A stretch of 12,855 nt of DNA from assembly GCA_002293455.1 (NCBI GenBank), contig DBDH01000016.1, positions 4,271 through 17,125 of the forward strand. The letters run 5' to 3'. The notes beneath the pieces were generated by a model. It was not told the origin of the DNA, searched no databases, and saw nothing but the letters and a program-made list of their open reading frames with translations. Made by a program: the position numbers and the translations under genes. The stretch is from Treponema sp. UBA937 (lineage in GTDB: Bacteria; Spirochaetota; Spirochaetia; Treponematales; Breznakiellaceae). Positions 1-7,117 of this stretch are shown piece by piece; position 1 is the stretch's first letter, and each line of letters opens with the position of its first letter.

Positions 1-25
1 AACCGAGTTTTGCAACAAGCTCGAG
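1..25. repeat. Partial copy of dispersed palindromic repeat (loop plus right arm)
   Basis: The first bases, AACCGAGTTTTGCAACAAGC followed by TCGAG, match the loop and right arm of the perfect palindrome at 11690-11730, with one extra A after TTTTGCA. The left arm would lie before the window. This is therefore probably one copy of a genome-dispersed intergenic repeat, just upstream of the glycyl-radical activase gene. Confidence 0.6.
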
Positions 26-49
26 AATGTAGAATTATGAGGTTTCGCA

Positions 50-1006
50 ATGACTGAACGTAATTCCCGGCAAAGGGAAGGGTTAGTGTTTAATATACAG
101 CGTTGGAGTATTCACGACGGTCCTGGTGTAAGAACGGTTGTTTTTTTGAAAGGATGTCCCATGCGCTGTGTTTGGTGTTGTAATCCCGAATCTCACAAGA
201 CATATAACGAACTGGTATTTTTCAAGGATAAGTGTATTGACTGCGGCCGTTGTATTTCCTGTTGTCCAAACGGGGCTATCGAAGTAATGGAAGGCGTCCG
301 CCGTATCGACAGAAAAATATGTACTGATATTTGCTACAACGAAAGGCTTCATGTTTTTCCCTGTACCAAACAGTGTTATGGAAAGGCTCTTTCTTCCGCA
401 GCCGAGTTAAAAACGGTTGATGATGTTATGAAAGAGGTAATGAAAGACGAACTCATGTACAAAAAAAGCAGCGTAGGCGGATTAACACTGTCCGGCGGTG
501 AGGCTGTGATGCAGCATGAATTTTCACTTGCTCTTTTCAAATCCGCGAAAGAAAAAAATATTTCAACGGCGATGGAGACTTGCGGTCTTGGCGCGTGGAA
601 TATGTATGAACAACTCATGGAATATATTGATTATCTTTTTTTTGACATAAAAATCTGGGACTCCGAAAAGCATAAGAAGTATGTCGGAACAGATAATAAA
701 GATATTTTGGAAAACGCGAAAAAAGCATCGTACTGGATGTCCGGCAGGGGCAAAGATTTTATTGTGAGAATTCCTGTGATTCCGACTATTTCCGAAATCG
801 ATGATTTTGAAATGATATTGAAATATATCAAAACGGAATGTTCACCGGATGTTTCGGTAGAAATAATGCCTTATCATCGTTTGGGCAGAGGAAAATACGC
901 TGATTTGGGAATGGAATATGGCTTAATGGATCTTGAACCGTTCGCTAAGGATGAACTGGCAAAGTATACAGAATTATTACATTCTTACAATTTTAAACCT
1001 TTATAG
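50..1006 (+). CDS. Glycyl-radical enzyme activating protein (radical SAM, PflA-like)
   Basis: This 318-residue radical SAM enzyme cleaves S-adenosylmethionine to abstract a hydrogen from a backbone glycine of a partner glycyl radical enzyme. The radical SAM CxxxCxxC motif is C36, C40 and C43, after the family-typical IHDGPGVRTVVFLKGCP stretch. A ferredoxin-like insert follows, with C62, C65, C68 and C72 and a second group C91, C95, C105 and C109. This is the layout of activases of the glycerol/choline/4-hydroxyphenylacetate type rather than the short pyruvate formate-lyase activase. The SAM-binding GGE is at 149-151. GAGG at 39-42, seven bases before the ATG, supports the start. The partner enzyme is not in the window, so its substrate is unknown. 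The stop is 23 bases before the next gene, which suggests one operon with the sugar transporter. Confidence 0.93.
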   Translation: MTERNSRQREGLVFNIQRWSIHDGPGVRTVVFLKGCPMRCVWCCNPESHKTYNELVFFKDKCIDCGRCISCCPNGAIEVMEGVRRIDRKICTDICYNERLHVFPCTKQCYGKALSSAAELKTVDDVMKEVMKDELMYKKSSVGGLTLSGGEAVMQHEFSLALFKSAKEKNISTAMETCGLGAWNMYEQLMEYIDYLFFDIKIWDSEKHKKYVGTDNKDILENAKKASYWMSGRGKDFIVRIPVIPTISEIDDFEMILKYIKTECSPDVSVEIMPYHRLGRGKYADLGMEYGLMDLEPFAKDELAKYTELLHSYNFKPL

Positions 1007-1029
1007 GTTTCTGAAAAGGTTCTCATAAT

Positions 1030-2547
1030 ATGCATGACAAACTGTTGTTGGAATTATGTAAATTGGACAAAAGTTATCCCGGTGTTCACGCTTTGGATAA
1101 TTTTTCGTTGAGTTTGAATAAAGGTGAGATTCACGGACTCTTGGGACAAAACGGCGCGGGAAAATCGACGTTGGTAAAACTTCTCTCAGGCGTCGAACGT
1201 CCGGATTCCGGTGAAATTATTCTTGAAGGAAAGCATCTCTCTTATCATGGCCCGCAGGGAGCGCAAAAGGCGGGAATTTTTACCATATTTCAGGAGTTAA
1301 GTTTGATTCCCGCCTTATCTGTGGCGGAGAATATTTTCATCGAATCGCTGCCGAAAAACAAACTGGGCATGGTGGACTGGAAGGAAATGAACAAAAAAGC
1401 CTATGAGATCATGACATGGCTTGGTTTTCCTTTGGACGTTAAGCTGCCGGTAAAATCTTTGAGTATGGCCCAGAAACAGTGTATTGAGCTTTGCAAAGCC
1501 CTGCGGCATGAAGCAAAAATTATCCTGTTGGATGAACCCACCGCGGCATTGCCGAAACCGGAAGTGGAACGTTTTTTTGAAATCCTGCGGAATCTATCCG
1601 CCAAGGGAATCACCTTTATTTTTATCTCACACCGCCTGGACGAAGTACTGGCGCTCTGCAAAAAAGCGACTATTTTACGGGATGGAAAAAAGATTGAGAC
1701 TTTTGAACTGGAAGGACTCGAAGAAAAATTTCTTGTCAAAGCGATGATAGGCCAGAATCTGCAAACTTCCATAATGAACAGCGCGTTGGAAGGAACAGCC
1801 GTCCGGTTGGGAAACGGCGGTACTTCGGAAGTGGTGTTATCCGCTAAAAATTTAGGCAATGGAGCTTATGTAAAGGACATAAGTTTTGATCTGCACAAAG
1901 GTGAAATTCTTGGAATTACAGGATTAGTCGGAAGCGGACAGAACGAACTTGCCCTTATGCTTTTTGACGGCGCGCCGTTGAAAGAAGGTTCTCTTACCCT
2001 TGACAATAAACATGTCCGTATTAAGACTCCGGAACAAGCGGTAGATTACGGCATTGGGCTGCTTCCCGAAGAAAGAAAAACACAGGGTTTGGTTTTGCCT
2101 TTATCCATTACTCATAACATGTCATTGGCGAGCTTAGGGAAATTCAGCAGGTTTTCCGTTATGAACAAGGTTAAAGAAACGCAGACCATCGATGCTATCG
2201 CGAAGAATGTCAAACTGAAATGTTCGGGAAATTATCATCAAGCGGTGGGCGCCCTAAGCGGAGGAAATCAGCAAAAAGTTGTTTTCGCGAAATGGCTCGT
2301 CAGTAATTGCAAAATATTGATTTTTGCCGAGCCGACCCGCGGCGTTGATGTCGGCGCCAAAGAAGAGATTTATCAATTGATCAGGCGTTACGCGGAAGAT
2401 GGAAATTCCGTCATTCTGATAACAAGCGAAATAAGTGAAGCCATTATGTGTGATCGTATATTGATAATGCATCAAGGCAGGATCAGGGGAAGAATTTCCC
2501 ATGATGAGATTAAGTCTGAAGATGAGATTTTAAATTTCTATCAATAA
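1030..2547 (+). CDS. Sugar ABC transporter ATP-binding protein, CUT2 (RbsA-like)
   Basis: This 505-residue protein has two tandem ABC ATPase domains and powers uptake of a sugar or related solute at the inner membrane. Domain 1 has Walker A GQNGAGKST (39-47), a signature degenerate to LSMAQ (144-148), Walker B IILLDEP (164-170) and the switch His201 (ISHRLDE). Domain 2 has the degenerate P-loop GLVGSGQNE (298-306) usual in RbsA-type proteins, a full signature LSGGNQQ (409-415) and AEPTRGVDVG, where the usual Walker B Asp is Ala433. The degenerate second site is normal for the family; the Ala is less usual. An AAGG at 1016-1019 precedes the ATG. The gene lies between the activase and the permease, 20 bases before the latter. 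The substrate cannot be read from this subunit. Confidence 0.93.
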   Translation: MHDKLLLELCKLDKSYPGVHALDNFSLSLNKGEIHGLLGQNGAGKSTLVKLLSGVERPDSGEIILEGKHLSYHGPQGAQKAGIFTIFQELSLIPALSVAENIFIESLPKNKLGMVDWKEMNKKAYEIMTWLGFPLDVKLPVKSLSMAQKQCIELCKALRHEAKIILLDEPTAALPKPEVERFFEILRNLSAKGITFIFISHRLDEVLALCKKATILRDGKKIETFELEGLEEKFLVKAMIGQNLQTSIMNSALEGTAVRLGNGGTSEVVLSAKNLGNGAYVKDISFDLHKGEILGITGLVGSGQNELALMLFDGAPLKEGSLTLDNKHVRIKTPEQAVDYGIGLLPEERKTQGLVLPLSITHNMSLASLGKFSRFSVMNKVKETQTIDAIAKNVKLKCSGNYHQAVGALSGGNQQKVVFAKWLVSNCKILIFAEPTRGVDVGAKEEIYQLIRRYAEDGNSVILITSEISEAIMCDRILIMHQGRIRGRISHDEIKSEDEILNFYQ

Positions 2548-2567
2548 GAGAAGTAGTGAGGTTGTTT

Positions 2568-3566
2568 ATGTCCGGAGATAAAAACATTATGAATGTTATT
2601 AAGAATACCGCCGTTAAGATATTTTCTAATTATCTTGTTATCGTTTTAGCGCTGACTGTGGTGATTGGCTCCATTGCTTCGCCGTATTTCTTTTCATCAA
2701 GAAATATCGGAAATATTCTACAGTTTTCGGCTATCATTTCCATAATAGCGGTCGGGCAATTTTTTGTCATTGTTACCGGCGGCATTGATTTATCGGTAGG
2801 ATCTGTCGCCGCTTTTTCTACGGTTATTTCCGCGGTACTCATGGCAAACGGGTATCCTTTCGGACTTGCGTGTCTTGTTTCCTTGCTGCTGTCTTCCTTG
2901 TGGGGCTTATGTAACGGGATGCTCATAACAGGCCTTAAGATAACGCCGTTTGTTGCCACACTGGCGACTCAAAGTATTGTCAGGGGCTGCGCGTATCTTG
3001 TCCAGTCAGGCAGTTTAATCGGTATCCATAACGAACGGTTTATTTGGGTGTTTTCGGGAAAATTATTCGGAATTCCCAATCCGGTTATTTTGTTTGTTTT
3101 AGTAATGCTTGCCGCGTCATTTTTAATGAATTTTACTACTTTCGGCCGCAGACTGTATGCTATCGGGGGAAATGCCGAGGCCGCCCGGCTGTCGGCCATT
3201 CCGGTAAAACGTTCATTGCTGACTGTTTATGTCATAAACGGGTTCCTGTCGGGACTTGGCGGTTCGGTTTTGGCGGCGCAGCTTACCCAGGGCAGTTCCC
3301 TTCTTGCGAAAGGCTACGAGCTTGATACCGTCGCGGCGGTTGTAGTCGGCGGCGCGTCACTTTCCGGCGGTACCGGAGGACCGGTCGGTTCTGTCATCGG
3401 CGGATTAATTATTTATTCCATTACCAATATTATGAATTTGCTGACAATTCCTTCAGAACCGCAGATGGTCGTAAAAGGATTGATGATTATTCTTGCTGTT
3501 ACCATGATTGGTGACGGTTCCAGGAAAAAACTTCGCCTGTTTAAGAAAACGAAGAAGGCTGAATAA
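2568..3566 (+). CDS. Sugar ABC transporter permease, CUT2 (RbsC-like)
   Basis: This is the membrane subunit partnering the upstream ATPase, a hydrophobic protein of the BPD_transp_2 family with about 8-10 predicted helices. The family signature GGIDLSVGS lies near residue 73, and a glycine-rich VVGGASLSGGTGGPVGS lies in the C-terminal third. I chose the ATG at 2568 because GAGG at 2558-2561 lies six bases before it, giving 332 residues. A GTG at 2556 would add four residues but overlaps that Shine-Dalgarno. An ATG at 2589 is a weaker alternative. Only one permease gene is present, so the transporter would use a homodimer. No periplasmic binding protein gene follows; it is probably upstream of the window. 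The sequence ends in a basic KKLRLFKKTKK tail. No convincing terminator follows the stop. Confidence 0.92.
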   Translation: MSGDKNIMNVIKNTAVKIFSNYLVIVLALTVVIGSIASPYFFSSRNIGNILQFSAIISIIAVGQFFVIVTGGIDLSVGSVAAFSTVISAVLMANGYPFGLACLVSLLLSSLWGLCNGMLITGLKITPFVATLATQSIVRGCAYLVQSGSLIGIHNERFIWVFSGKLFGIPNPVILFVLVMLAASFLMNFTTFGRRLYAIGGNAEAARLSAIPVKRSLLTVYVINGFLSGLGGSVLAAQLTQGSSLLAKGYELDTVAAVVVGGASLSGGTGGPVGSVIGGLIIYSITNIMNLLTIPSEPQMVVKGLMIILAVTMIGDGSRKKLRLFKKTKKAE

Positions 3567-3596
3567 TTTGCTTGTGAAAAAAATTCTCTCTACCAA

Positions 3597-3625
3597 TTGA
3601 CTTTCGCGCGAATTTCGCTTATCCT
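3597..3625 (+). promoter_or_regulatory. Candidate sigma-70 promoter of gap, with palindromic spacer
   Basis: The -35 TTGACT (3597-3602) and -10 TATCCT (3620-3625) are 17 bases apart. The spacer starts with the perfect 10-bp palindrome TTCGCGCGAA (3603-3612), overlapping a second inverted repeat, GCGAA-T-TTCGC (3608-3618). Together they form a possible operator. The start site would be about 25-30 bases before the gap ATG. Confidence 0.55.
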
Positions 3626-3657
3626 TATTGGTATAAAAAGAACGATTTGGAGGTTTT

Positions 3658-4707
3658 ATGAAAATCGCAATTAACGGTTTCGGCCGTATTGGGCGGCTTG
3701 TGTTTCAGGCTCTTGTAGGACAGGGTTTGCTCGGAAAAGATAAGATCGATGTAGTCGCCGTTGTAGACCTTTCTACAGACGCGAAATATTTCGCTTATCA
3801 GCTTAAATACGATTCCACACAGGGTCAAATGAAAGCCGATATCGCCACAAAAGGCGAAGATGTGCTCGTGGTAAACGGCCATGAAATCAAATGTATTTCC
3901 GGCAAAGGATTGACTCCCGCGGATCTTCCCTGGAAAGATTTAGGCGTTGAGTATGTGCTTGAATGCACCGGTATTTATACCAACGAGAAAGCCTATGGTC
4001 ATATCGATGCCGGCGCCAAGAAAGTTATTCTTTCCGCACCTGGAAAATCCGCTGATCCCGCAAAACCCATCAAAACAATTGTTATGGGCGTTAACGAGAA
4101 CGAATACGATGCTTCCAAGCACCATGTTATTTCCAACGCAAGCTGCACCACCAACTGTCTCGCTCCGGTTGTTCATGTCATCCTCAAGGAAGGATTCGGC
4201 ATTGAAACCGGTCTTATGACAACCATTCACGCCTACACCGCAACCCAGAAAACCGTTGACGGCGTATCCCAGAAAGACTGGAGAGGCGGACGCGCGGCGG
4301 CAATCAACATTATTCCGTCTACAACCGGCGCCGCGAAAGCGGTCGGCGAAGTACTTCCTTCCACCAAGGGAAAACTTACCGGAATGTCTTTCCGCGTACC
4401 TACTCCCACAGGTTCTGTCGTGGATCTTACCTTCCGCAGCGAAAAAGATACTTCCATCGAAGAAATCAACGCGGCTCTCAAAAAGGCTTCCGAAACGTAC
4501 ATGAAGGGATATCTCGCGTTCTGCGACGAAGAAATCGTTTCTACCGATATTATTCACAATACCCATTCGTCAATTTATGACAGCCTTGCAACTCTCCAGA
4601 ACAACCTTCCCGGTGAAAAACGCTTCTTCAAAGTTGTATCATGGTATGACAATGAATGGGGCTATTCCAACCGTGTAGTAGACCTTCTCAAGCACATGGC
4701 GAAGTAA
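3658..4707 (+). CDS. gap: Glyceraldehyde-3-phosphate dehydrogenase, phosphorylating
   Basis: This cytoplasmic glycolytic enzyme converts glyceraldehyde 3-phosphate, phosphate and NAD to 1,3-bisphosphoglycerate. At 349 residues it is slightly longer than the usual 330-340. The N-terminal NAD-binding fold begins with INGFGRIGR (5-13). The catalytic cysteine is C163 in SNASCTTNCLAP and the catalytic histidine is H191 in TTIHAYT. The C-terminal WYDNEWGYSNR motif is present. GGAGG at 3649-3653, four bases before the ATG, fixes the start. The gene has its own candidate promoter and a strong terminator, so it looks monocistronic. The product is the substrate of phosphoglycerate kinase, encoded about 0.7 kb downstream beyond a toxin-antitoxin module. 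Confidence 0.98.
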   Translation: MKIAINGFGRIGRLVFQALVGQGLLGKDKIDVVAVVDLSTDAKYFAYQLKYDSTQGQMKADIATKGEDVLVVNGHEIKCISGKGLTPADLPWKDLGVEYVLECTGIYTNEKAYGHIDAGAKKVILSAPGKSADPAKPIKTIVMGVNENEYDASKHHVISNASCTTNCLAPVVHVILKEGFGIETGLMTTIHAYTATQKTVDGVSQKDWRGGRAAAINIIPSTTGAAKAVGEVLPSTKGKLTGMSFRVPTPTGSVVDLTFRSEKDTSIEEINAALKKASETYMKGYLAFCDEEIVSTDIIHNTHSSIYDSLATLQNNLPGEKRFFKVVSWYDNEWGYSNRVVDLLKHMAK

Positions 4708-4763
4708 TGAGCCATACCAGGGCTTAGTATGATGTAAGTTATATGTAAAGCCTTGATAGAATT

Positions 4764-4797
4764 CGGCTCCGGCTTTTGTGCTGGAGCCGGTTTTGTT
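4764..4797 (+). terminator. Rho-independent terminator of gap
   Basis: A 10-bp stem, CGGCTCCGGC paired with GCTGGAGCCG (one G-U pair), closes a six-base loop TTTTGT and is followed by GTTTTGTT. It begins 57 bases after the gap stop codon. Confidence 0.85.
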
Positions 4798-4832
4798 AAA
4801 TTTTCCACTATGCTTGTTCTGGAGGTTGGAAA

Positions 4833-5114
4833 ATGACGGCGGTAAGAAAAGTTGTTGATTCAAACACATTAACAGAACTCTTTGAGTTGCCTCCTGATTT
4901 CAAAGGAAAAAAGATTGAGGTAATTTTATTTCCAGTAGAGGAATCGAAGGAAGATAAAAAAATAGTTCCTCTGACTGCTGTACAAATTGATGAATGGTCA
5001 AAAGTTCCTGAAATACAAAGCCTTGTAGGTGCTCTTAAGGGAACTGTTTTGAACCAAGATATCAGTATTGATGATATACGCAATATGCGGATTGCCGAGA
5101 AGTATGGAATATGA
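4833..5114 (+). CDS. Putative type II antitoxin, partner of a PIN-domain toxin
   Basis: This 93-residue acidic protein has a short N-terminal portion resembling small antitoxins (VDSNTLTELFELPPDFKGKKIEVILFPVEE) and a charged C-terminal half ending in DIRNMRIAEKYGI. I do not recognise a named DNA-binding family with certainty. The antitoxin call rests mainly on context: its stop codon overlaps the start of a PIN-domain gene in ATGA (5111-5114), the usual translational coupling of antitoxin and toxin. The N-terminal part would be expected to bind DNA and the C-terminal part to mask the toxin. GGAGG at 4821-4825, seven bases before the ATG, is a strong ribosome-binding site. The reading frame looks intact although the toxin is broken, so it may be an orphan antitoxin. 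Confidence 0.7.
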   Translation: MTAVRKVVDSNTLTELFELPPDFKGKKIEVILFPVEESKEDKKIVPLTAVQIDEWSKVPEIQSLVGALKGTVLNQDISIDDIRNMRIAEKYGI

Positions 5115-5402
5115 AACTTCTTATTGATGCAAATGTCGTGCTTGATGTGCTTTTGGAAAGACCTGATTTCTTTATATCAGGAACCCAGATTTTAGGTCTC
5201 TCTCAGGGAGGCGTAGAGCTGTTCGTTTCGGCATCATCCATTACCGACATCTATTTTTGAAGATGCGGTACAATATGCCGCGGGAGAAAGTCTTATGGTA
5301 GATTATATTGTTACTCGTAATAAATCTGATTTTACACCGGCACGTTTTCCCGTAGTTAGCCCCGAAGAATTACTGAACATTGTAGTTCGGGAAAAGTTGT
5401 AA
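5111..5402 (+). pseudogene. PIN-domain (VapC-type) toxin, disrupted by internal deletion and frameshift
   Basis: PIN-domain toxins are Mg-dependent RNases. The first 49 codons give MKLLIDANVVLDVLLERPDF and run to SASSITDIYF, with the first catalytic Asp (D6) and the TD of the second motif, before a TGA at 5258-5260. From about 5256 the +1 frame resumes the family's C-terminal part, FEDAVQYAAGESLMVDYIVT, then RNKSDF and VVSPEELL, to a TAA at 5400-5402. The helices normally between TDIY and FEDA, roughly 40-50 residues by memory of the family, are absent, and the two halves are out of frame. An internal deletion with a length not divisible by three explains this. The 49-residue remnant should be inactive. 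The gene was coupled to the upstream antitoxin by a 4-bp overlap. Confidence 0.8.
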
Positions 5403-5407
5403 TATTG

Positions 5408-5430
5408 GTCAGTCCTTGATTGACTTTTTT
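5408..5430 (+). terminator. Hairpin plus T-run just before pgk (terminator or attenuator)
   Basis: GTCAGTC (5408-5414) and GATTGAC (5418-5424) pair with one G-U across a CTT loop and are followed by six T (5425-5430). It ends the broken toxin-antitoxin operon, but it stops only two bases before the pgk Shine-Dalgarno AGGAG (5433-5437). There is no room for a promoter between, so pgk transcripts starting upstream must pass through it. It could therefore act as an attenuator. Confidence 0.6.
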
Positions 5431-5443
5431 ATAGGAGAAAATG

Positions 5444-6707
5444 ATGATTCAAACCGTAAAAGATGTAGACCTTAAAGGCAAACGGATAATCATGCGGGTC
5501 GATTTTAACGTCCCCATGAAAGACGGTGTTGTTCAGGATGATACCCGCATTGTTGCGGCTATCCCGACTATCAAGTACATTTTGGACCAAGGCGTAAAAA
5601 GCCTTACCCTCATGAGCCACCTCGGCGATCCCGCCAAGGACATGAAAAAGGCAAAAGAAAAGGCTGAAAAAGACGGAAAGTCTTTTGATGAAGCCGCTTA
5701 CATTACAGGCAAGCACCGGATGGCCCCTGTCGCGAAATACCTGGAAGACAAACTCGGAAAGCCGGTTATCTTTGCGGGCGAAGACGGCTGTTTCGGAAAA
5801 AAAGCCTTTATCGAATCCCAGAGCGACGGTTCCATTATCATGCTGGAAAATACCCGCTTTCATCCCGAAGAAACCAGCAAGGACGCCGCCGAACGCGATA
5901 AACTTGCCAAAGAACTTGCAAGCTACGGCGATATCTTTGTAAACGATGCCTTTGGAACCGCCCACCGGGATCATGCTTCCACTGCGTCAATCGCCAAGTT
6001 TGTACCGGTGTCTGTCGCGGGCTTCCTCATGGAAAAAGAAGTTAATTACCTCGAACCGATTGTTACGAATCCCCAGAAGCCCCTCGTTGCCATTATCGGC
6101 GGCGCCAAGGTCAGTTCCAAGATTGCCGTTCTGGAAAGCCTCCTGAAAAATTCCGCGGCCCTCGTTATCGGCGGCGGCATGGCGTATACCTTCCTCAAAG
6201 CTCAGGGCTATAAAGTCGGAAAGTCTTTGGTTGAAGATGATCAGATCGATACGGCGAAGAGCATTCTCGCGGCGGCGGAGAAGGGCGGCGTGGAAATCGT
6301 TCTGCCCCTCGATCATGTCTGCGCCGAAACTTTCGACGCAAACGCGGCTCCCGTTGCGGTAGACGGCCTTGATATTCCCGATAATCTTATGGGAATGGAT
6401 GTCGGTCCCAAAACCATTGCCAAGTACAAAGAAGTGCTGTCCAAAGCAAAAACCATCGTATGGAACGGGCCCGTGGGCGTGTTTGAATTTGAAAACTTCG
6501 CCAAAGGTACGGGTGAAGTTGCCAAGATGATCGGCGGAAGCCACAGGACGCGGCGCCATTACCGTCGTAGGCGGCGGCGATTCCGTAGCAGCGGTCAACA
6601 AGTTCGGCCTTGCTTCCCAAATGAGCCACGTCTCCACAGGCGGCGGCGCGTCCTTGGAACTGCTCGAAGGCAAGAAACTTCCGGGCATCGAAGTTACGAG
6701 AAAGTAA
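5444..6707 (+). CDS. pgk: Phosphoglycerate kinase, with a one-base frameshift near the C-terminus
   Basis: This glycolytic enzyme transfers phosphate from 1,3-bisphosphoglycerate to ADP. Motifs seen are VDFNVPM, SHLGDP, LENTRFHPEE, DAFGTAHRDHAST, GGAKVSSKI and GPVGVFEFENFAKGT. At 6536-6537 there is one G too many (atc ggc gga agc). The zero frame then gives an Arg-rich tail that runs to 6721. Dropping one G restores IGEATGRGAITVVGGGDSVA and STGGGASLELLEGKKLPG, ending EVTRK at a TAA (6705-6707), for about 420 residues. The lost part contains the nucleotide-binding GGGDS loop, so the literal reading would be inactive; a sequencing error or a very recent mutation is likely. A Lys/Glu-rich insert of roughly 30 residues follows SHLGDP. 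I chose ATG 5444, six bases after AGGAG; ATG 5441 is also possible. Confidence 0.9.
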
Positions 6708-6715
6708 ACTTAGTA

Positions 6716-6793
6716 AATTAACAAATGACAGCGGGCAATCAGTAAAGTGAAAAACAATGGTATCTTTGCATTGTTCGTTGCTGTTTGTTAATT
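6716..6793. repeat. Long imperfect inverted repeat between pgk and the RelBE-like module
   Basis: AATTAACAAA (6716-6725), TGA, then CAGC (6729-6732) pairs with GCTG (6780-6783) and TTTGTTAATT (6784-6793). This is a 14-bp arm with a three-base bulge, enclosing 47 bases that hold the smaller hairpin at 6753-6775. It lies between convergent genes and could form a cruciform or a bidirectional termination structure, or mark the edge of the inserted module. Confidence 0.6.
6750..6775 (-). terminator. Candidate terminator of the RelBE-like operon
   Basis: On the minus strand AACAATG (6775-6769) pairs with CATTGTT (6759-6753) across a nine-base loop, and three more T follow (6752-6750), then C. It is nested inside the larger inverted repeat, 28 bases after the toxin stop. 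The plus-strand side lacks a T-run. Confidence 0.45.
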
Positions 6794-6802
6794 GAAATAA
6801 TA

Positions 6803-7117
6803 TTAGATAAGATCTTTTTCGGAATTTTGCCGGCAATCTTGTATGTCATACACAAAAACCTGATTATGGACTATTTCAAATACAATACGATACCGTTTCC
6901 CGAACAAGCGGTATCGAAGTTCTGTATTTATTTGCTTTTGTGTCAGGTAGATAGGACATATTTCAGGATTATTCTGCAAAAAAAGAAGTGCTTCTCTATA
7001 ATCATCATATAAATGCAAAGCAGCTTTTTCACTTACACGAGCCAGAAATTCTAAGTGTGCAGCTAATTTTTTATCGGCTATAGGGTCAACAAGAACTTGA
7101 TAATGATTAGCTTTCAT
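6803..7117 (-). CDS. RelE/ParE-superfamily toxin
   Basis: This 104-residue basic protein has the RelE/ParE fold pattern: an N-terminal strand and helices (MKANHYQVLVDPIADKKLAA), a helix ending in EALLFLQNNPE, then the strands LRYRLFGKRYRIVFEIV and NQVFVYDIQDCRQ near the C-terminus (67-96). Members are either ribosome-dependent mRNA interferases (RelE) or gyrase poisons (ParE); the sequence alone does not decide which. The ATG lies inside the antitoxin gene, and the two overlap by 11 bases (7107-7117), so the toxin is translated by coupling. No frameshift or truncation is seen. It faces pgk convergently, with a terminator-like hairpin between. Confidence 0.82.
   Translation of the reverse strand: MKANHYQVLVDPIADKKLAAHLEFLARVSEKAALHLYDDYREALLFLQNNPEICPIYLTQKQINTELRYRLFGKRYRIVFEIVHNQVFVYDIQDCRQNSEKDLI

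Noticed and set aside
1900..1950. Loss-of-function P-loop in ATPase domain 2
   Set aside because: The degenerate GLVGSGQNE is the normal state of RbsA-type second domains, so it is not a defect.
3940..4566. 208-codon open frame antisense to gap
   Set aside because: It is a mirror of the strongly biased gap codons, has no ribosome-binding site and low-complexity residues; gap itself is unmistakable.
6530..6545. Programmed ribosomal frameshift in pgk
   Set aside because: There is no slippery heptamer, internal Shine-Dalgarno or stop codon at the site, and Pgk is not known to be recoded; a one-base insertion explains it.
5987..6688. 233-codon open frame antisense to pgk
   Set aside because: It covers conserved Pgk motifs on the other strand and has no recognisable protein features.
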